Shown here piece by piece: positions 1 to 13,382 of a stretch of DNA of 64,000 nt. Every line of letters starts with the position of its first letter. Positions within the stretch are counted from its first letter, which is position 1. Position numbers and translations under genes: made by a program. The notes beneath the pieces are model-generated. The model saw only the letters and a list, made by a program, of their open reading frames with translations, was not told the DNA's origin and made no database searches. The stretch is from Delphinus delphis (Eukaryota; Chordata; Mammalia; Artiodactyla; Delphinidae), in NCBI RefSeq assembly GCF_949987515.2, contig NC_082694.2:44540451-44604450 (forward strand), given 5' to 3'.

Positions 1-816
1 TATAAATAAAACACTACTATTCCTTTGATTGAGGAATGGTCCTCTGGGCTTATGAAGTCCATTTTCTTTTACTAAGACTTGGGGAGAAGAGAAGAAGCCC
101 TGAGAATCAGCTCTGGCTGTACAGATTCTTGTTGATATGACAATGACCTATCTCCAAGCTGATTCACCCTCAATTTAAAGAAGGGTTAATTGTTTTCAGT
201 AGAAGTCAAAGTCTTAATTAGCTCAAGTTTGACTATAAAGATGTAGCAGAACTGATTAATACCATCACTTTATAATAAAGCTGTAATATCATTTTGGGTT
301 TTTTTTCCTGAGCTTAGTGTTAATCTTAGTTCATCTAAAAACTGTTCTCTTTCTTGTTTTTTAGCAAATAATAATTATCAGAAGATGCAAATATAGGTAA
401 ATCTTATGAATATTTATATAAAACAACTTGGAAATGGCCAGATTCATTTTATAGATCTTCTGGAAGTCTATAGGAAGGGCAGTAGAAATAGTGCCATAGT
501 AAGTGTGGTTGTTACAAACAGACTCAGATTACCAAACGTTAAGTAGCAGTTTCTGAATTTTTACTAGTAAGTTTATAAATTTAAGGACTATAGAATATCA
601 GTACTATGTCATGGGAGTTGGGACATGGCCATAATTAATTCTCTTGCTAAATTTATTTAAATAGTTGTTTGAGTAATACGAGAAGTTACTATATTTCCAC
701 AGAAATGAATTCGAGTCATTGCTATACAAACAGCAAAAATATCGAAGAAGGCTCATTCATATCAAGAAATTTTTACTAGAATAAAACTGTCCATACACGT
801 AGCTTCATGTCCAAAT

Positions 817-1296
817 TGAGAGCAAAGTAGTAAGACAGGCTTGGACCTGAAACCCTGGGACCCGTTGCTGCAGCGCTTGCACCTGGACAGTCTCCTCCAG
901 CAACAAAATACAAATAAACTATAAGGAACTAAAAATAACTGTGTGCTTGCACAGTTGGGCTAAATTATGAACAAAAAGACCAAAAACCCAACTGCCACTT
1001 CTGACCAGCCCAGAGGAAAAGCAGGGTACTGCGCATGCCCCCTGCACACAGCACCACCAAGGGAGTGGGCAGACCGCCTAAGCCACCCCTCTGGCCGGAC
1101 CCCTGGACCCACCCCTACCCTCACCCCATATAAGGAAGCAGTTTACCCCCGCTCAGGGAAGGAGCAAGGAACGTGTTACTTGTTTTTGCTCCCTCGTGCT
1201 GCAGCAGGAGCCCCAATAAAGCCTTGCCTGAATTTCTTGACCGGCCTCTTATCAATTTCCATTGATTAAGGAGGCCACGAACCCTGGTTGGTAACT
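817..1296 (+). mobile_element. Solo retroviral LTR (gammaretrovirus-like)
   Basis: The order of signals is that of a U3-R-U5 LTR. There is a GC-rich promoter region with a TATA box (ATATAAGG, 1128-1135), a poly(A) signal AATAAA at 1215-1220 about 85 bp later, and a U5-like end with CCCTGGTTGGTAAC near 1292. No gag, pol or env sequence follows, and no second LTR is seen, so it is a solo LTR left by recombination. The exact ends are uncertain because I cannot fix the target duplication. The short open frame at 967-1269 across it is fortuitous. Confidence 0.7.
1243..1276 (+). other. Stem-loop behind the LTR poly(A) signal
   Basis: GGCCTCTTATCAAT (1243-1256) can pair with ATTGATTAAGGAGGCC (1261-1276) across a TTCC loop with a small bulge. 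It begins 22 bases after AATAAA, where U5 RNA structure or 3'-end processing elements would be expected. Confidence 0.6.
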
Positions 1297-3481
1297 AGTT
1301 CTAACAGTGCTTTGCTTGTATCTGCTCCTTCCAAATGGTACTTTGTTTCCATCTTGAGGCAGAGCCTGAAGGTGGAGGAAAAGTCAAGACTCCTTTTCGG
1401 GGAATGGCGGCGGCGGCGGGGCGGGTGGGCGGTGGTGTGCAGGGCAGGATGGGGTGGGACAAAGTACACCCCAAGTCCTGTCCACTTTGTCTTCTTCCTC
1501 CTGTTTCAGCCTCTCCCCACAGTCTTTCCTTCCCTCCCCTTTAACCCACACTGTCTGCAAATGCTCGGAAGAGCGAGGGCATGTATGGTAATGGCTGGTT
1601 GAAGAGGGAGCTGGAACAGAAAACTGTATACATTTCAACTACTTTTAATCCTCACCTGCAATCCTACATATTTTAATCCTTATACTTGTGCTGGGTCTCC
1701 TAGCTCACTCTGGCCTCACTCCCACCTTCAGGTGCCCTAGAGTACACCCCTGTCACAGGGTGGCCCTGGCAGCTGGTCTCAGAGAACGTCATGGAGGGCC
1801 TGTTCTGAGACTTGGCTTCTCAACTCAACGGCCCCCCGGCCCTGCTTCCGTGTGATGATGGCGCCAAGGCCCGGCTGAGGGCAAGAGAAAGTCCCTGAGG
1901 GTGGTTCAGGATCGTGGCAGGTTCCCCCTGCAAGGCCCTGTCCACACAGGCTCGAGAACTAGCTGAGTTGAGGGTGAAGAGTAAGCCAGATTTGGGGTTG
2001 TTACCAACACTTCAACCACGAGCCTTTCATTCGTTTGACTCTATACATTTGTCCTGTTTTCCACTAAGGGCTGGAAAAAATGCCGGCAATTCTTTGGAAG
2101 TTTGATAGTACATAGTAGACTTCTGTTACAGTGTTGCCAAAAGTGTGACAGGCAAAGGCACCACTGATGGTGAAGATGCTACATGGACAAAATTTTTTAA
2201 TCCAATAGCTAGAACTTAACAATAAACAGTATATTAAAGCCATAATTTCACAGATATTATTGCTTATGAGGAGAAGTTAAAAAAAAGAAGAAAGAGATGC
2301 ATTCACATCCATTTAAAGTAAAACATGAAGTAAACAAGAGTATTGGTAGTGAGCTGAGACTGCAAAAATGAAGAAGGTGGCAAGAAAACGGCACCCATTT
2401 TCACGGCTCCTGAACAGCAGCATGGTTTATCCAGTCCTTTAAAAGCACAGTTCACTACTCCTCCTGAAATACAGGCTACTGTCCCACTGGCCATCCATCT
2501 AAAAATACATGCTAATCCTTCCCCTGATAGCTATAAGCCCAGGTGCTACAGGCCACACCTATGAGATGCAGGCTTGCTTAAGGTCCTTCCGTCCACTGTG
2601 CACCACCTATATCCTCTTTGATATTGGCAAGCGTGTGTGGGAATCAGTTGAGACTGATAGAAAATAGAACGTGTCCCTGACCACCTTCCCTTGACTCTGG
2701 GGATAGGAGTTGACCATGGGGGTGGCTTTGTACAATCAATACAAATCCCTGGCTATACAGATGCTTGTTCTGAACCGGCTCCTGAACTCTCCTTTGAGAG
2801 CCTGAAGTCAGGGACTGGGTATCAGGGAGAAAAGTAGAGCAGAGTAAATATGGCTTCTGCCCTGATCCTCACACTTTAAAATTTATACCTTGATTATGTG
2901 ATAAAATTTTGGGATGAGCTGGATAAAGTGACTGCCAAAAAGGAATCACGATTTCTGGTTGATGCTCCCCAACATCTAGCCAGTTTATGGTCAATAATCC
3001 CATCTAGTAAGTTAACTCATGAGTTATCTAAGTATATGTTTTGCTTCCAGTTTACCTTGAGGGATACACCAAGAAGTTTCACGGTTCAAGGTCAAACATT
3101 TTTGGCTGCTTTACTAGCATTTTTAACATTGCTTTTATGGGTGCTTACTTGCTTATATCTGCCTAAAGTACTTTTCTGGATAAAGTTACATTGGCCCATG
3201 TTCTCTGGCAGAGAACTCGAGGGCCTTGACTGTCCATGCAATGAAGTGGACACTAAATTCTCACGTGAACAGAACTCCCCACATGTGCTCAGTGGACTAA
3301 CGTCACTTGTGACTTACTTCATCTTATCTTTCCTATTTACATTTTCCACTTTAATCTCTCTCAGTGCCAAATTCTCTATATGAAAAATGAGATAATAAGC
3401 CTATCATGAGAATTTAAAAAGATGTATATAAACTGCTTTGTATTCTCTGGTACACATACTTAACATATTGTTAACAGTAGC

Positions 3482-3735
3482 CAACGTTTACTGAGGGCTG
3501 ACCATGCACCATGACTTACTCTAAGCACTCTGCAAGTGTATTTAATCCTCATAGAACTCTATGAGGTTGGTGTTGGTATTACCCCCATTTTACAGATGAG
3601 GAAACTGAGGCCCAGAGATGTTAACAAATTTGATCAAGGTCTCCAATCTATCACAGGTAAAACTTGGATTTGAACCCAGGCTCCCCGACTCTGAGCCCGG
3701 GCTCTTAACCCCTACTACTATGGTAGCTACTCCAC
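3482..3735 (-). repeat. MIR SINE relic
   Basis: It contains the MIR core in reverse orientation: CCATTTTACAGATGAGGAAAC followed by TGAGGCCCAGAGA and TTTGAACCCAGGCT. Divergence is high, as expected for an ancient mammal-wide element. Confidence 0.85.
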
Positions 3736-3777
3736 TAAGGCTATTTTTTTAAAAATAATTTCTCTTGTTTTTCCTAT

Positions 3778-3800
3778 TATTTATTTATTTATTTATTTTC
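3778..3800. repeat. (TTTA)n microsatellite
   Basis: About five TTTA units lie in a T-rich context, with no further structure. Confidence 0.8.
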
Positions 3801-4121
3801 AGAGGCTGCATGCAGTTACATTTAGGGTCACTAACTTACCCAGAACTTCCCAGTTTTATAACTGAAAGTCCCATCTCTCAGGTTACCAGTCAGTAGTTTT
3901 ATTATTATGTTGTTTATCTTTGCAGCAGGACCACTGCTTGTACATATAGATACCCTTGTGCAAATTAGGAAAAAGGGGTATTCACTTACATTCAACATAC
4001 TTTTAATCTTGTATCCATTACATTTATGTAAACTACCTTAAATCCTTCATGGTAGAAGATGGGGTAAGAGAAACAAATATAGAAACAGACTTTCACACTG
4101 TATTTAACACATTAAGATCTA

Positions 4122-4331
<210 letters not shown>

Positions 4332-5486
4332 TCATTATAGCTGGATCTTGATGATAAAAATACAAAACAAAGCAAAAATAAAACAAAAAACAAATCTCTT
4401 GCTCTCTATTGAAATCCTGGCAATGCAAGTAGCCATTTTAGCTAGATTAAAAATTCATAATATCACTAAAGCAAACTAGTTCAAGTGCTCCTTTGCCACG
4501 ATTAAACTAATAACAGGCTGTAAAAAAAATTCAGGAATTCCTTGGCTAAAGCAAATATAAAAATCATAAATTTCTTTCTGTGACAGCTAATCATTATAAA
4601 GACAATGGTGGCGGTGTTTCACATAAATTCCTTTTAAAACAAGTAAAGATATGCGGGCTAGGAACACAAACACTTCTATAGGGACGATGGTGACAGAAAT
4701 GCATCCCAATGAGCTCAAGCACGCACCATCTGAGCCTAAATGGAAGCATAAATTACACTTGTGTTAGCTTGTTAAGCATTATTTGAAGACGCTTTTCACC
4801 TCTGACGTGGTTTCACAACTTAAAGATGCTTTTCCATGGAAAATGTGTTACAAGAGTATAATGTTGACATAATATCCAGTGTAAAGAGAAATTAGGTTAC
4901 TAACGCAGCTGTTTTTATGAATGAGGACCAATACTGACCTTTTGTTTCAAGAGCTGTTTCATAATTAGCAAAGCCAAGAAAACTGGTCTTCAACATACAA
5001 GACAGTGAAAGTTCTAAAATTTCATAGCTCTTTTGCTAAGAGTTGCTGAAACTTTTCTTCAGGTTCACAGGGCAAAAAGCTAAAGGTCTGTTGAGTTTCT
5101 GATAACATTTTACCAAATTTCCATTTATTACAACAGGCTTTACCTTTCACATCATCTCCCCATTCTTCTGGTCATTTCTACTTTATCATCTATAGACACA
5201 GCAATATAACTATTTTAATATATGTCAGAATTCAGCAGAGTGCTCAGAGTCAAGTTTGTCCTTGTTCTTACAGAGCAGACCATCAAAAGAATTTATCAGT
5301 GGTTTTTGTTTGCATTTTAAGAAATTGTGATGTGGACATGGAGGTGACGCTCTCTCACTCAGATGAGGAAAATCTACCTTATTAACCACTATAAAAATAA
5401 CAGCTGTCTCCATCCTTGCTATTCAACATATAGGCCACAGGCCAGCAGCAGTAATGTCATCCCAGACACACTGAGTAACAGTCTGC

Positions 5487-8061
5487 ATTTTTTTAACATC
5501 TTTATTGGAGTATAATTGATTTATACTGTTCTATTAGTTTCTGCTGTACAAAAAAGTAAAGCAGCTATACGTATACATATATCACCACCTCTCCTCCCTC
5601 TTGCGTCTCCCTCTCACCCTCCCTATCCCAACCCTCTAGCTGGTCACAAAGCACCAAGCTGATCTCCCTGTGCTATGTGGCTGTTTCCCACTAGCTATCT
5701 ATTTTGCAGTTGGTAGTGTATATATATCAGTGCTGTCTAACTTCGTCCCAGCCTACCCTTACCCCTTCCCCGTGTCCTTAAGACCACTCTCTATGTCTGA
5801 GTCTTTATGCCTGTCCTGCTCCTAGGTTCTTCATAACTTTTTTTTTTAGATTCCATATATATGTGTTAGCATACGGTATTTGTTTTTCTCTTTGACTTAC
5901 TTCACTCTGTATGACAGACTCTAGGTCCATCCACCTCACTATAAATAATTCAATTTTGTTTCTTTTTATGGCTGAGTAAAATTCCATTGTATGTATGTGC
6001 CACATCTTCTTTGTTCATTCAACTGTTGATGGACACTTAGGTTGCTTCCATGTCCTGGCTATTGTAAATAGTGCTGCAATGAACATTGTGGTACATGACT
6101 CTTTTTGAATTATGGTTTTCTCAGGGTATATGCCCAGTAGTGGGATTGCTGGGTCATATGGTAATTCTGTTTTTAGTTTTTTAAGGAACCTCCATACTGT
6201 TCTCCATTGTGGCTGTATCAATTTATATTCCCACCAACAGTGCAAGAGGGTTTCCTTTTCTCCACACTCTCTCCAAGATTTATTGTTTGTAGATTTTTTG
6301 ATGATGGCCATTCTGGCCAGTGTGAGGTAATACCTCATTGTACTTTTAATTTGCATTTCTCTAATGATTAGTGATGTTGAGCATCCTTTCATGTGTTTGT
6401 TGGCAATCTGTATATCTTCTCTGGAGAAATGTCGATTTAGGTCTTCTGCCCATTTTTGGACTGGGTTGTTTGTTTTTTTGATATTGAGCTGCATGAGCTG
6501 CTTGTATATTCTGGAGATTAATCCTTTGTCAGTTGCTTCGTTTACAAATATTTTTGCCCATTATAAGGGTTGTCTTTTCGTCTTGTTTATGGTTTCCTTT
6601 GCTGTGCAAAAGCTTTGAAGTTTCATTAGGTCCCATTTGTTTATTTTTGTTTTTATTTCCATTTCTCTAGGAGGTGGGTCAAAAAGGATCTTGCTGTGAT
6701 TTATGTCATAGAGTATTCTGCCTATATTTTCCTCTAAGAGTTTTATAGTGTCTGGCCTTACGATCAGGTCTTTAATCCATTATAATTTTGTGTATGGTGT
6801 TAGGGAGTATTCTAATTTCATTCTTTTACATGTAGCCATCCAGTTGTCCCAGCACCACTTACTGAAGAGGCTGTCTTTTCTCCATTGTATATTCTTGCCT
6901 CCTTTATCAAAGATAAGGTGGCCATATGTATGTGGGTTTATCTCTGGCCTTTCTATTCTGTTCCATTGATCTATATTTCTGTTTTTGTGCCAGTATCATA
7001 CTGTCTTCATTATTGTAGCTTTGTAGTATAGTCTGAAGTCAGGAAGTCTGATTCCTCCAGCTCCATTTTTCTTTCTCAAGATTGCTTTGGCTATTTGCAA
7101 TCTTTTGTGTTTCCATACAAATTGTGAAATTTTTTGTTCTAGTTCTATGAAAAATGCCAGTGGTAGTTTGATAGGGATGGCATTGAATCTGCAGATTGCT
7201 TTGGGTAGTATAGTCATTTTCACAATGATTCTTCCAATCCAAGAACATGGTATATCTCTCCATCTGTCTGTATCATCTTTAATTTCTTTCATCAGTGTCT
7301 TATACTTTTCTGCATACAGGTCTTTGTCTCTGTAGGTAGGTTTATTCCTAGGTATTTTATTCTTTTTGTTGCAGTGGTAAATGGGAGGGTTTCCTTAATT
7401 TATCTTTCAGATTTTTCATCATTAGTGTATAGGAATGCAAGAGATTTCTGTGCATTGATTTTGTATCCTGCTACTTTACCAAGTTCATTGATTAGCTCTA
7501 GTAGTTTTCTGGTAGCATCTTTAGGATTCCCTATGTATAGTATCATGTCATCTGCAAATAGTGACAGTTTTACTTCTTCTTTTCTGATTTGGGTTCCTTT
7601 TCTTGCTTTTTCTTCTCTGACCACATTGGCTAAATCTTCCAAAACTATGTTTTATAATAGTCCTGAGAGTGGGCAACCTTGTCTTTTTCCTGATCTTAGT
7701 GGAAATGGTTTCAGTTTTTCACCATTGAGAATGATGTTGGCTGTGGGTTTGTCATATATGGCCTTTATTATGTTGAGGTAAGTTTCCTCTATGCGCACTG
7801 TCTGGAGAGTTTTTATCATAAATGGGTACTGAATTTTGTTGAAAGCTTTTTCTGCATCTATTGAGATGATCATGTGGTTTTTCTCCTTCAATTTGTTAAT
7901 ATGATTTATCACATTGATGGATTTGTGTATAATGAAGAATCCTTGCATTCCTGGGATAAACCCCACTTGATCATGGTGTATGATCCTTTTAATGTGCTAT
8001 TGGATTCTGTTTGCTAGTATTTTGCTGAGGATTTTTGCATCTATGTTCATCAGTGATACTG
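5487..8061 (-). mobile_element. L1, 5'-truncated, antisense to window (L1-A)
   Basis: Read on the minus strand, this is the 3' 2.6 kb of an L1: reverse transcriptase, C-terminal ORF2, 3' UTR and A tail (T run at 5489-5495). Translated pieces show [18 protein letters not shown] near 7850, [18 protein letters not shown] near 7560 and HIHTMEFYSAIKRNKIE near 5960. The frame is broken many times, so it is dead. L1 homology stops at 8061, after the NIDAKILSKILANRIQ region. An imperfect target duplication, ACARYCTGC, flanks it (5478-5486 and 8062-8070). It lies in the same orientation as EML6. Confidence 0.9.
7400..7966 (-). pseudogene. L1-A ORF2 reverse transcriptase remnant
   Basis: Two open stretches (7966-7652 and 7642-7400) are separated by a stop and frame change. 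They encode the RT palm: [26 protein letters not shown] and the catalytic FADDMILY. The catalytic aspartates are visible, but the ORF lacks the N-terminal endonuclease because of truncation. Confidence 0.85.
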
Positions 8062-8128
8062 ACAACCTGCTTTTTAACAAGATCTCCAGGAGATTCATAG
8101 GCACATTAACGTTTAAGAAATGCTGGTT

Positions 8129-8329
8129 GGGCTTCCCTGGTGGTGCAGTGGTTGAGAGTCCGCCTGCCGATGTAGGGGATATGGGTTCGTGCCCCGGTCC
8201 GGGAAGATCCCACATGCCACGGAGCGGCTGGGCCCGTGAGCCATGGCCGCTGAGCCTGTGCGTCCAGAGCCTGTGCTCCGCAACAGGAGAGGCCACAACA
8301 GTGAGAGGCCCGTGTACCGCAAAAAAAAA
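8129..8329 (+). mobile_element. CHR-type tRNA-derived SINE (short form)
   Basis: It starts GGGCTTCCCTGGTGGTGCAG, has an A box (GGTGCAGTGGTTG) and a B box (GGTTCGTGCC), and ends CCGCAAAAAAAAAA. A perfect 14-bp target-site duplication AAGAAATGCTGGTT lies at 8115-8128 and 8330-8343, which shows a recent insertion. It is antisense to EML6. Confidence 0.97.
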
Positions 8330-8620
8330 AAGAAATGCTGGTTTAGAAGATGAAACTGACGATGAAATACTTCTAGTTTCTGTCAAGCTGGTACTGCTGA
8401 ATTACAACACTAATCAGTCAATCGATAATTGAGACGAAAGCTAATTAAGTTATTAAGCTTTTGAAATATTAATTTCTTCCAGGTGAACAAAAATAAATAG
8501 GGAAATCCTTCATGAATGTTTAGTGAGTGTTCAGCAGAACTGGCTGATCTTAAAGCAACAGGGCAAAAATACAGAGATTTGTGACTTTTACTTATTTAAT
8601 AAGTCATTCCCAAACTTCTA

Positions 8621-8821
<201 letters not shown>

Positions 8822-9547
8822 CTAGAAAATAAGTGATAAAATAAATAGATCCAAAAAAAAGAGTATTCTGATGCATCTCATTATTGGTATTTATTTGCTA
8901 ATGTTTCAATACATTTTACATAATTTACTATAGGTGCACTAGATACACATAATTTAACTTGTTTTGTTATAACGGCAGAGAACTGCAAAACATTTTAGCC
9001 AACTACTAGCAGTAAAAAAAAAAACTTATAACAATATTTTTTAAACTCTCAAAGTTCCTACATTCCAAAACTTTGCTAAATGTTTAATGTTCATTTTTTT
9101 GTTTAATTTCTTGTCAAGTTATAGCACTAGTATAGGTTCACTGTAGAGAAGTTTAGAAACAGAGAAAAGTGAAAAGAGGAAAATTGGAATTATTCACAAC
9201 CTCCTGTTAACATGTTGATATATCTTCTAGGTGTTTTTGTTGCACGTATATATATATGCATTTAGAAATAATTTCTAACTAAAAATTACATAAATCTTCA
9301 CTGTAGAAACATTACTCAGAAATGTTTCTAAATATAGGTTATATTTCATATAGCCAAATAACTGACTAGGCTTTTCAGTTTTAGTTGCATAATTTATTAT
9401 GAGGGAGACTATAAGCATAAAGGTTGAGCTGCTTTATAGATAGCAGCAGGGAGACTCCCATGGTTATGTAGAAATTAAGTATTTCACTCTGACATATTTT
9501 CTTTCAGTATGTGAACTGGTATAATTTTACTGCCATGTACGTAGCCT

Positions 9548-9705
9548 CTCACAATTTATAAAGGCTCTTTACATGTGTTTAGTTATTTGATCTTCATAAT
9601 ACCCTTACGAATAGGCTAAGGCAGATATTATTATTACACCCATTTGGAAAGGAGAGAAAGAAGGCATAAGTGACTTGCCAAAGGTTCATCAGGGGTTATA
9701 CATGA
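9548..9705 (-). repeat. MIR SINE relic (partial)
   Basis: The stretch ATTATTACACCCATTTGG..AAGG..AAGTGACTTGCCAAAGGT resembles the MIR core in reverse orientation. It is strongly diverged. Confidence 0.6.
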
Positions 9706-11121
9706 GAAAGTATTGAAATATTTGCCTTGAGAACTTTAAATCCAATGAAGAAGATACATATAAAACAAAAAAAGATCATTTGAAGGCAGCATATTCAGAC
9801 TGCATACAAGTGGTAAGGAAATTTGAAGATAGAGAACCATGTTGAATTAACTGGAATGAACAAGAATAGGATTTGGGTCATTGGTGAGGAAGAAACTGCA
9901 TCGTGGTTTAGGAGAGCAGGGTTAGGTGAATCCAAGTGACAGGAAATGTGTGCGGAAAAATTAGTGACAACCCTAATATCCTGTGCCTGCAGGAGAGGAA
10001 AAATGACGGTCCTCCCAGAGTGGCTGGGTACTCGAGGAAGCAGTTCTAGATGGGTGCACCCCTCAGGAGGGCCAGGACTCAGGCAGCTGTGGAGGTGGTG
10101 GCCCTTGGGGAGAATGAGAGAAAGATGTGCCATCATCTGAGACTATACAAGATTCTTCTCTCATTAAGTATCAACTCTGGTGATTTGCTTCTTTGGCTAT
10201 TACTGATTTTACAAAAAGGCACTAAAGTATACATCAAAAGAATAAGAACAATCTGGGGAAGGATAGTTAGGTATATGCCTTGGGAAAACATTTAAGTATT
10301 AACTTTGAACCTGAACAAACTATGAGACATAAACAACTACTGGTTGTACCTACATGCCAAAGAACTTGCTGTTACACGGTGATGCTTAAGGCAGACATTT
10401 ATCCTTCTATTATCTCCCCATGCATGAAAATTAAAGGAAGCGTAACTATTTGGTAATTATTATCCCTTTAACTTGGGATGTGTACTTTGGCCAGAGTTGT
10501 TGAAATATTTCTAGATGGACAACCACAAAAAAGAGAGACTTATCCCTACACAAAGATTTTTTCTGATGAAATCACCCAGTCAGATGGCATAATGTCAACA
10601 TGAAACATTCCAGATAATCAGATGATTCTCTAAAAAGGCATATATAGCTGTAATGACAGGATAGGCATGAGAATTTCTGCAGAAAATGGCAAATCTGAGA
10701 CATTATCTCTTCTTGAGAAGCACTTCATGTTTGGAAAACAGTGACAGATTAGGGTAGCAACACACCATTAACTCCACATCAAATGAAAGCACATTGTTTA
10801 TCTTCTCCAATCTCCATTCACAGATTGTAATGCAAATTCTGTTAGAACTGGCAGGTACTTGGGAGCTCATCTGACCCTAAGTAATCCCTGAGGTCCCTTC
10901 TGTCTGCGACTAAAGAATGGAGAAAGAACAATAACAGCCAACAAACCTGGTAGGCTCATTTCCTGTAAAACCAAGCAAGCAGAAAATGCTCAACTGCTAC
11001 TGTTTTTCAAGCATTCATTTCAGATAATCATAATTTGCCTGTTTGCCAAACACTGGGGATTGTAAAATGAGAAAGAATTTTACCCTAGCTACAAAAATTT
11101 CACGTAAAAATATTTTCTTGG

Positions 11122-11320
11122 GGGCTTCCCTGGTGGCGCAGTGGTTGAGAGTCCGCCTGCCGATGCAGGGGATACGGGTTCGTGCCCTGGTCCGGGAAGA
11201 TCCCACATGCCGCGGAGCTGCTGGGCCCGTGAGCCATGGCCGCATCCGGAGCGTGTGCTCCGCGACAGGAGAGGCCACAACAGTGAGGCGCCCGCGTATC
11301 GCAAAAAAAAAAAAAAAAAA
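11122..11320 (+). mobile_element. CHR-type SINE (short form)
   Basis: It has the same family structure as the copy at 8129, with GGTTCGTGCC B box and an A tail of about 18. The target-site duplication ATTTTCTTGG is at 11112-11121 and 11321-11330. It lacks about 20 bp of the GCTGAGCCTGCGCG segment present in sister copies, a small internal deletion near 11245. Confidence 0.95.
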
Positions 11321-12619
11321 ATTTTCTTGGAGTGCATTAGAGATTCTGCATTCACTTTGTGACTGGAATGATTCGTTTGATGTTAGGCGGCTTTGGGGAA
11401 AAAAGGTGGGGGTCCTGGAATTGCATGTAGAAAATACAGATAGTGAAAATAATTTGTTAAAGCCTGCTGAAATTTGTTGTGGATTTCCTTCTAAACAAAA
11501 TTAATAAAGAATAAAGAATGACATAATTAATAAAAAATCTGCATTTGCAGATTCTTCCATTTGAGGTAAAAATGCTTGTTTTTGCTTAGAAAAAATGCCT
11601 AGGTCTGCCAAAACACAATTAACAAATTTAACAGGACAAACAGCTCTTAGTGTTTTCAAATGAGGTTCCAGGGTTCTATCTGTCTCTGCTTTTAGAATCA
11701 ACTGATTAAAGGAGTTAACCAAAGATGGAAAGAAACAGGGAAACTGGACGAATCTATCAATTAAAGCAGTTAATCTATTATCTCTGATAATCTGGTTTGG
11801 GGGTGGGGACTTAAGCCAAGATAGATCATTAAAGAAATAATTGCTAAGAGAAAAGAGCTTGTCAAAGGGAGCCAGAAACGGAGTTTAAATCTTATCTGTG
11901 CCACTATTTTTGTAGACCTAGGAAATGGGAAAAGAAATTAATATTATTGTGCCCCTACTGGTTCCATACACTGTTTAATGTAACTCTTAAATTCAGGAGG
12001 TAGTTATCCCCACCCCCCCTTTTTATCCTGTCTTTTTTGTTTTTGTTTTTTTGGGAAAGAAAGAAATTCAGTCTCGGAGATAAAATAGCTTTCCCAGAAT
12101 CAAGTAGAGGGAGACAGAACCAGGATTCAAAGTCAAACAACATCCTAGGTCTTGGCTTCCTCACTGTGGAATATGCAAGTTGGCTGAAGGCTCCCTGGTC
12201 AGGGTGCCAGACTTCCAGAGAGCCACCATGGAATAATGGAATCCGGCTCATCTTGAGCTCATGTATTTCTTTGCTTGTGGCTGAAATAACAACTCAGTGC
12301 CTCTTCCATATGTTATGATCAGAAACTCATGCTAGCAGATATATATTATATCCTTGGTTAATTAAAAACTGTTAAGGGAATTAAGATGTAATGGCTACCA
12401 TGTATTTCATGGCCAAAATTTTTCAAAATATTTGTTCCCTTGGAAAGACAACTAAGATGTTCTTTGGTGATGAAAAAGTTGATAATCTGTGAACATGTTA
12501 ATGGGCCAAGGACCCTTCTGCTCCCCAGACCTATGATTCGATGGGTGACCAGTCCCTGCCTATTAACTCCTGACTGAAGGGCAACCCCTTCCCTGGGTTC
12601 TGCTGCCTTCCAAGCCCAC

Positions 12620-12790
12620 CCTACCAAACTCACCTATCCATTAAGGCTCAGCTCAAATAGCATCCCTTCCTGAACCACTTAACATTCCTCTAACCAGTTG
12701 GGATCTCTCTGTTATCCCTAGAGAATTTTGGTTTTGCCACTCTTACAGAATGTTCTATTTCAATGTTTTAATTGCTCAGTTTTAAGCAAA
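12620..12790 (+). repeat. L2 LINE fragment
   Basis: It contains GGCTCAGCTCAAATAGCATC followed by CTTCCTGAACCAC, the L2 signature close to its 3' portion. It is ancient and diverged. Confidence 0.6.
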
Positions 12791-13382
12791 CTGAAAATCG
12801 GGTCAGTTTTTATTCTATCACATGGTACAAACTCAACTAATGTTTATCAAATTTAATGAGTTTTCTAGTCTTTCAGTTGGACTGTATAAATTATGAGAAA
12901 GGATTATCCAACTACTGTTGAAGCAAAAAGTGCCTTCATTTCAGCAAACATAGCCTCAGGTTAAAATCAGCTCTCTGCACAAGGATTATAAAATGTTTAT
13001 GAAGCCCTAAGGACATGTGACACCTTTGAAGAGTAGAACCTATAGACTTATCTTTTTGTCTCCTGTGTTTCCATTACTTTTTTCTTATTTTGGAAGAAAT
13101 GCATGTTATTGTAAAATAATTTTAAAATAATGGGAAAATTTAAAAGTCTACAGGAAGCTAGGCATTTAAAAGCCAATGGCCCAGGTAGGTTTGTACTATA
13201 TATCGCTCTCCTTCTAGGTCCATCACAACATGGCATCTTTCTTCTAAAAGAACATATCAACATATCAAAAAGTTTTGACATGCAATATGTATAAACATTC
13301 ACAATGAAAAAACTTAATTCACAAAATTAAAATCAGAACTGTTTTAAAACATGCAATCCGAAAAGTATTATGAGTCTTCTGT

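Noticed and set aside
817..1296. A complete endogenous retrovirus
   Set aside because: Only one LTR; no primer-binding site followed by gag, pol or env sequence on either side.
1403..1440. CpG island promoter at the GGC run
   Set aside because: Only about 40 bp are GGC-rich; the surroundings are ordinary and no transcript start evidence is visible.
2898..3383. 161-residue open frame, possibly a gene
   Set aside because: No recognisable domain, no splice or promoter support, no similarity that I know. Two hydrophobic stretches reflect T-rich DNA. AT-rich intron gives such frames by chance.
8113..8432. Open frames on both strands crossing the SINEs (also at 11043, 13351, 32438, 53310, 60300)
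   Set aside because: They are translations of the SINE consensus, which is GC-rich and stop-poor, repeated at each copy.
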